A stretch of DNA of 64,000 nucleotides, from positions 38,453,369 to 38,517,368 of the forward strand of contig CAMTDV010000027.1 in the NCBI GenBank assembly GCA_947069175.1, written 5' to 3'. The notes below the pieces were generated by a model that ran no database searches, was not told the origin of the DNA, and worked only from the letters and a program-made list of their open reading frames with translations. Positions 60,385 to 64,000 of the stretch are shown piece after piece; the first letter of the stretch is position 1; each line of letters opens with the position of its first letter. Position numbers and translations under genes: made by a program. The stretch comes from Scalesia atractyloides. Taxonomy: Eukaryota > Streptophyta > Magnoliopsida > Asterales > Asteraceae.

Positions 60385-60545
60385 TTGTTAGGCCCATCAT
60401 TTCCTCGTGGGAGACGAGTTGAACAACGCGTACCTTAAAACTCATTCATTAGGCCCATCAGTTCGTAGAACAACGCGTGCCTCAAAACTCATTCATTAGG
60501 CCCATCAGTTCCTCGTGGGAGACGAGTTGAACAACGCATGCCTCA
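60385..60545 (+). repeat. about 60-bp tandem repeat in the solo LTR, three copies
   Basis: Reverse-complement counterpart of 19965-20122, with the same shortened middle copy. The shared deletion predates the two insertions. Confidence 0.8.
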
Positions 60546-61562
60546 AAACAATCTATTATTGTATGTGTGTGTATTATTTAATATTAAGTGTTTTGTGAAT
60601 AAGTTTACATCTACATTTACTCATATGTGGTTATGCACTTTATTTTATCAATTCATTAAACTTGTTTAAATGTTTTTAATAGGATTCACTCGCCAACTTT
60701 TTGTTGATCCAAAAACCATTTTTACACATGATACAGGTGAACAGGATGAAGCAAGGAAAACATAGGAAATGCCTTAGAAGAAAATAATGAAGTTTAGAAA
60801 GATGTGTAGAATATGTTGTAATTATAATTTTATGATTTCCCTTTAAATTGTAATAATAAATATGAAACGTTATAATAAATGTCATGAGCTTTGATGAAAA
60901 CCCAATCATGCCCCGATCACTTTTTCCGCTGCGGGTCGGGGTGTCACAATATTTTGCCATGGTGGAAATCAAAAGAATCGGAATTCACGATTCTAGCCTC
61001 CATGGCTCGTGATATACTAACGGTCCAATTTTCCATGGTAGATTCGGAAAGTGCATTTTCTCTTGGTGGCAGGGTATTATCCATTCGAAGAACAATACTA
61101 ACACCAGAATCACTAGAGATGGCAATTTGCCTAAAGAATCATTTGGACGCCGTGGATCGTATTCAAGATAAGATAAGCCTAGAAGACGAAGTGGAATTAG
61201 AGAACAAGATTGTTGATGAACAGAAGGAAGACGAAGTAGAGAGTAATTATTCCGAAGGCGATTGTACCGAAGTGCTTGCACCAAAAAGAGCTGCAAGTCA
61301 AAATGCCGCACCCGCATGTAAAAGGTCTAAGAAATAAATGTAATTTGTTAGGACCGGTTCCAAGTTATAAAAAAACCGGTTACTAATGTTTGTTTGTTTA
61401 TTCCAAGTATTAGTGTTTGTCTTTTTTATTATTTTAAGTTTTTATTAATGTAAGTTTTTTTATAACTCGTTACAAGGTATAAACCGAAACATAATATTTA
61501 TTAAAACCGGTTACATTACATGACAATTTAAACGTAAGTTAAATCCTACATTACATAGATCA

Positions 61563-61708
61563 CACTAAACATTGGAAGAACCAGTTTCGGATCCTTCATC
61601 GGCTTCATTTTTCTTCACCTTTGTGACCGGACAATGACGATCTGTGTGTTTCTATAACGTGGAGTTGGCCGCAGCCTTCATGAATTTCCCACATGCTTTG
61701 CACCGTGC
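61563..61708 (-). pseudogene. BED zinc-finger fragment, 5' end cut by an LTR
   Basis: On the minus strand RCKACGKFMKAAANSTL, a stop codon, then KHTDRHCPVTK makes the CX2C...HX4H pattern of a BED finger, followed by about 20 acidic/Ser residues and a stop at 61563. It is convergent with the transposase and 226 bp from its end. The finger ends in a short tail instead of a transposase core. Its start lies beyond the LTR inserted at 61709. Confidence 0.6.
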
Positions 61709-64000
61709 TGTAACACCTCGTAAAATTGTGTCTAATAGTATATTGACACGTATTGTATTTTTATTTATAGTCTATTAAAGACTAATAGGGACTAAAGGTG
61801 TCAACATGCTCAAACTTAGCCTTTGAGTGACTGATATGTCAACATGCTTAAACCTGGCCTCTGAGTGACTGATATGTCAACATGACTAGCCACTGAGTGA
61901 CTGATATGTCAACATGCTTAAACTTGGCCTCTGAGTGACTGATATGTCAACATGCCTAGTCTCTGAGTGACGTATATGTCAACATGCATATAATGAGCCT
62001 CTGGGTGATCCTTTACGAAGTCCTAACTCTCATACGTGCCATTTGTTGGACGAGAAGGATTAAATCCGTAAATATGTAAAAGTTGGATTGTGGAGGGGTT
62101 AAAAGTGTCAACATGTTAATTTATACCTTTGAGTGACCTTTTAACGAACCGAGAGCTCGACAATGTCCGGGCATACTCTCGGGTATGCCAAATATTGGTT
62201 ATGGAGGGCTAAATATGCTAAAAAGGTGTTTTAGAAGGTTTTATAAGTTGAGGGGCTAAAAGTGTCAAACTTTGAAAACTGACACGGCGCGCTCGCGGGG
62301 CGCGAGGGGCAAGGCTTGTGCCTCTCGCGGTGCATGGGAGGCCTGTGTCTGCAGAAAATTTGCTTGGCCTCCACACAAATTGTCAAAAACCATTTGATTC
62401 GAAACCATGGTCTTCCAAACTGCTATGCCACGTTTTAGGACACTTGTAAGCTTTCTCTTACACCCCTTAACACCTGGCATCACCTCCTTCATGCTCTCCA
62501 ACTATAAATAGGTGTCAAGGTTCACCATTTGAACTTGCACATTTCTCGTTCACAACTCGATCTCCCTCATCTGGAAGTTCCTAACTGAAAGGAGCATCCA
62601 ACTTAGTTCTATTGCATCCTAGGAACCGCTTGTAAGTGTTCCTTGCTCTTGCATTTTCGTTTATAGGCTTTTATAGCCAAAAGTCAAGCGTTTTATGGAA
62701 AACGCCTTAACTTTCGGTTAAGACGATTATGGTCCAGCCATTGTTCATAACGAACATGGTTAAGTGATTGTAATAAGGTAGGTGTTAGTCCCTATAAAGG
62801 GCACCTCCTGAAGATCACGTTTAGTAGACCAATTGACGGGTCAAAGTTATTATATTAAAAAGTCAAACAAGCCATTTTTTGGAAATTTATAATTTGATCT
62901 TATATATGTTATGAAACCAGTTTTGACACTTAAACAAGTTGGTAATAGTTATTAGAACATGTAAGAACCTGTTCGGCTCGTCAATTTCAGTTCTAGGGTC
63001 AGTTCGCAACCGAAAGTCGCAAAGTTTGACTTCTGCTTTGACTTTCAATTCTGACCCGATTTAGATTAGCTAGATACTGATCTAAAGTTTCATGATGATC
63101 GTAATATAATGTAGGATAACCCTCTAAGGTTATATTACATGATCATAATTAGATTCAGAGTTTATGCACAAGTTCCGTAATTATGCCATTTTGACTAAAA
63201 TGTCCTTTTTGCATAAATAAGGTTTACATGATAACGAACTTGAAAATGAGTTTCCTACAGATGTAATATTATAAGTAGGATTGTTTGGGATGTCAAATCA
63301 GATTATAAGCTGAATTTGTGAACAAGTCCTTGTATTATATCGATAAATGACGATAAAGCCCTTGTGGCTTATAAAATGGTTTTAATCACATCTTTTCAAA
63401 GTAAATCTTTTACCTGCTGATATGATATATTAAATAACATATCTAAGATATGTTAACCTGATCTTAACATCAGTTTTCTTTAAACATCACACAAATCGTC
63501 ATTTTACGAAATAAGCGCCGCGCATAGTATTGTTTTAAACCATATTATTAACCAAGACTTGTTACCTGCTAATTTTAAAACTTATTTTAAATATTTCTAC
63601 AGTAGGTACATGATACAAACAAAATCCCAAATAATTTATAAACTATGTGTAAAATGACGAAAATGCCCCTTCGATGCACAGTTGGTCATAAAAGATAAAT
63701 TACATATATAATTATATCCTACTGATATTATATCATAAATAAGTTATTTTTCTAGAATACTTATGGTTATAACATTAAATTATATTCAAGTTCCTTTTAT
63801 AAGGTATGAAATTACCAAAATGCCCATATGAGGCATAGGTTCATTTTAAAACCTTAACGGGCATACAAGTTGATATCCTACTGATATTACAACTTATTTA
63901 AAGTATAATGACATATAGAACTTGTCCATGACTTATCCGGTTACCCGATATCGCTGATATGTGTACGGTTAAGTATATGTAACTAGTTTATGAAAATTAA
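61709..64000 (+). mobile_element. long gypsy LTR, cut by the window edge
   Basis: It starts TGTAACACCTCG and matches the 3.4-kb LTR family (8501-11932, 18173-24058) for 2292 bp up to the edge. It holds the same minisatellite (61798-62010), a TATA box (62503-62510) and downstream blocks. Whether a full element or a solo LTR follows cannot be seen. Confidence 0.9.
61798..62010 (+). repeat. LTR minisatellite near the LTR start
   Basis: Six copies of CTCTGAGTGACTGATATGTC then AACATGC with variable spacers. A sixth relative of the cluster in the other LTRs. Confidence 0.85.

Larger units (their letters stand above)
58233..60948 (+). mobile_element. solo LTR with tRNA-like modules, inside the hAT gene
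   Basis: It starts TGTAACATCC and ends GGTCGGGGTGTCACA, with an exact 5-bp duplication ATATT (58228-58232, 60949-60953). The hAT reading frame is continuous across it (KCDI then LPWWKS). At 2716 bp it is the same family as 19555-22012, in the opposite orientation. No coding. Confidence 0.9.
49758..61337 (+). pseudogene. hAT transposase (BED finger, RICESLEEPER type), split by three insertions
   Basis: Pieces 49758-49818, 50466-50878, 57097-58232 and 60954-61337 read as one protein once insertions and one copy of each target duplication are ignored. In order: MEVWSNRDLVEMADG, a BED-type finger (CKPCG ... HIKKYYK), the conserved LARDRMAKLVIQQALPFGHF block, DVWSAPHGLPELYICVTA, the catalytic-core region with FDNASNN and HTRCVAHIINLIVQ, WNSTCYMFEMAL, and the C-terminal dimerisation domain (ILPWWKSKESEF, then DSESAFSLGGRVLSIRR). 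Stops at 50770 and nearby, at about 57255 and in the 57840s-57970s, and a frameshift near 57465, show it was dead, or died, independently of the insertions. Confidence 0.9.

Overview
This is nuclear DNA from a flowering plant, most likely a eudicot with a repeat-rich genome. The long-LTR Ty3/gypsy family and the style of the copia Gag suggest Asteraceae, but that is inference from family resemblance. Three spliced host genes are clear, and the 5' end of a fourth touches the left edge. Nearly everything else is transposable elements, most of them broken and nested.

Layout. 1-0.8 kb: first two exons of an unrecognised minus-strand gene. 2.5-8.2 kb: inverted-repeat elements set against (TA)n arrays, a 2.1 kb solo LTR with arrays of short CTCGTACGAG-like palindromes, and a non-autonomous hAT element with an exact 8-bp target duplication. 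8.5-33.0 kb: two copies of one long-LTR (about 3.4 kb) chromovirus-like Ty3/gypsy family in opposite orientation. The plus copy sits inside the minus copy and is itself split by a 2.46 kb solo LTR of another family. Both copies carry an extra open reading frame between the 5' LTR and gag. The right side collapsed into a palindrome of two LTR pieces.

34.0-36.3 kb: the RNA polymerase II subunit RPB4 gene (minus strand, seven exons, complete 138-codon reading frame), with a SINE and a hAT-like MITE in its first intron. 36.4-39.2 kb: a Mutator-like MITE (9-bp duplication) with a deleted hAT element in its last 8 bp. 40.7-42.1 kb: a three-exon gene for a 114-residue, probably mitochondrial protein (minus strand). 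45.1-46.5 kb: a three-exon gene for a twin CX9C protein resembling the cytochrome oxidase assembly factor COA4 (plus strand), with a telomere-repeat-like foldback element in intron 2.

49.8-61.3 kb: one decayed hAT transposase gene split by three insertions: a hAT MITE in the BED finger, a 6.2 kb copia element that has gag but no pol, and a 2.7 kb solo LTR. A BED-finger-only fragment follows on the opposite strand, cut by another long gypsy LTR that runs off the right edge.

The most unusual signal is in the two solo LTRs at 19.6-22.0 kb and 58.2-60.9 kb. Each carries three tRNA-like modules about 168 bp apart. Each module has a long perfect or near-perfect hairpin whose arms covary between modules, followed by a GGTTCGA B-box-like arm. 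A fourth such sequence lies on the opposite strand of each LTR.
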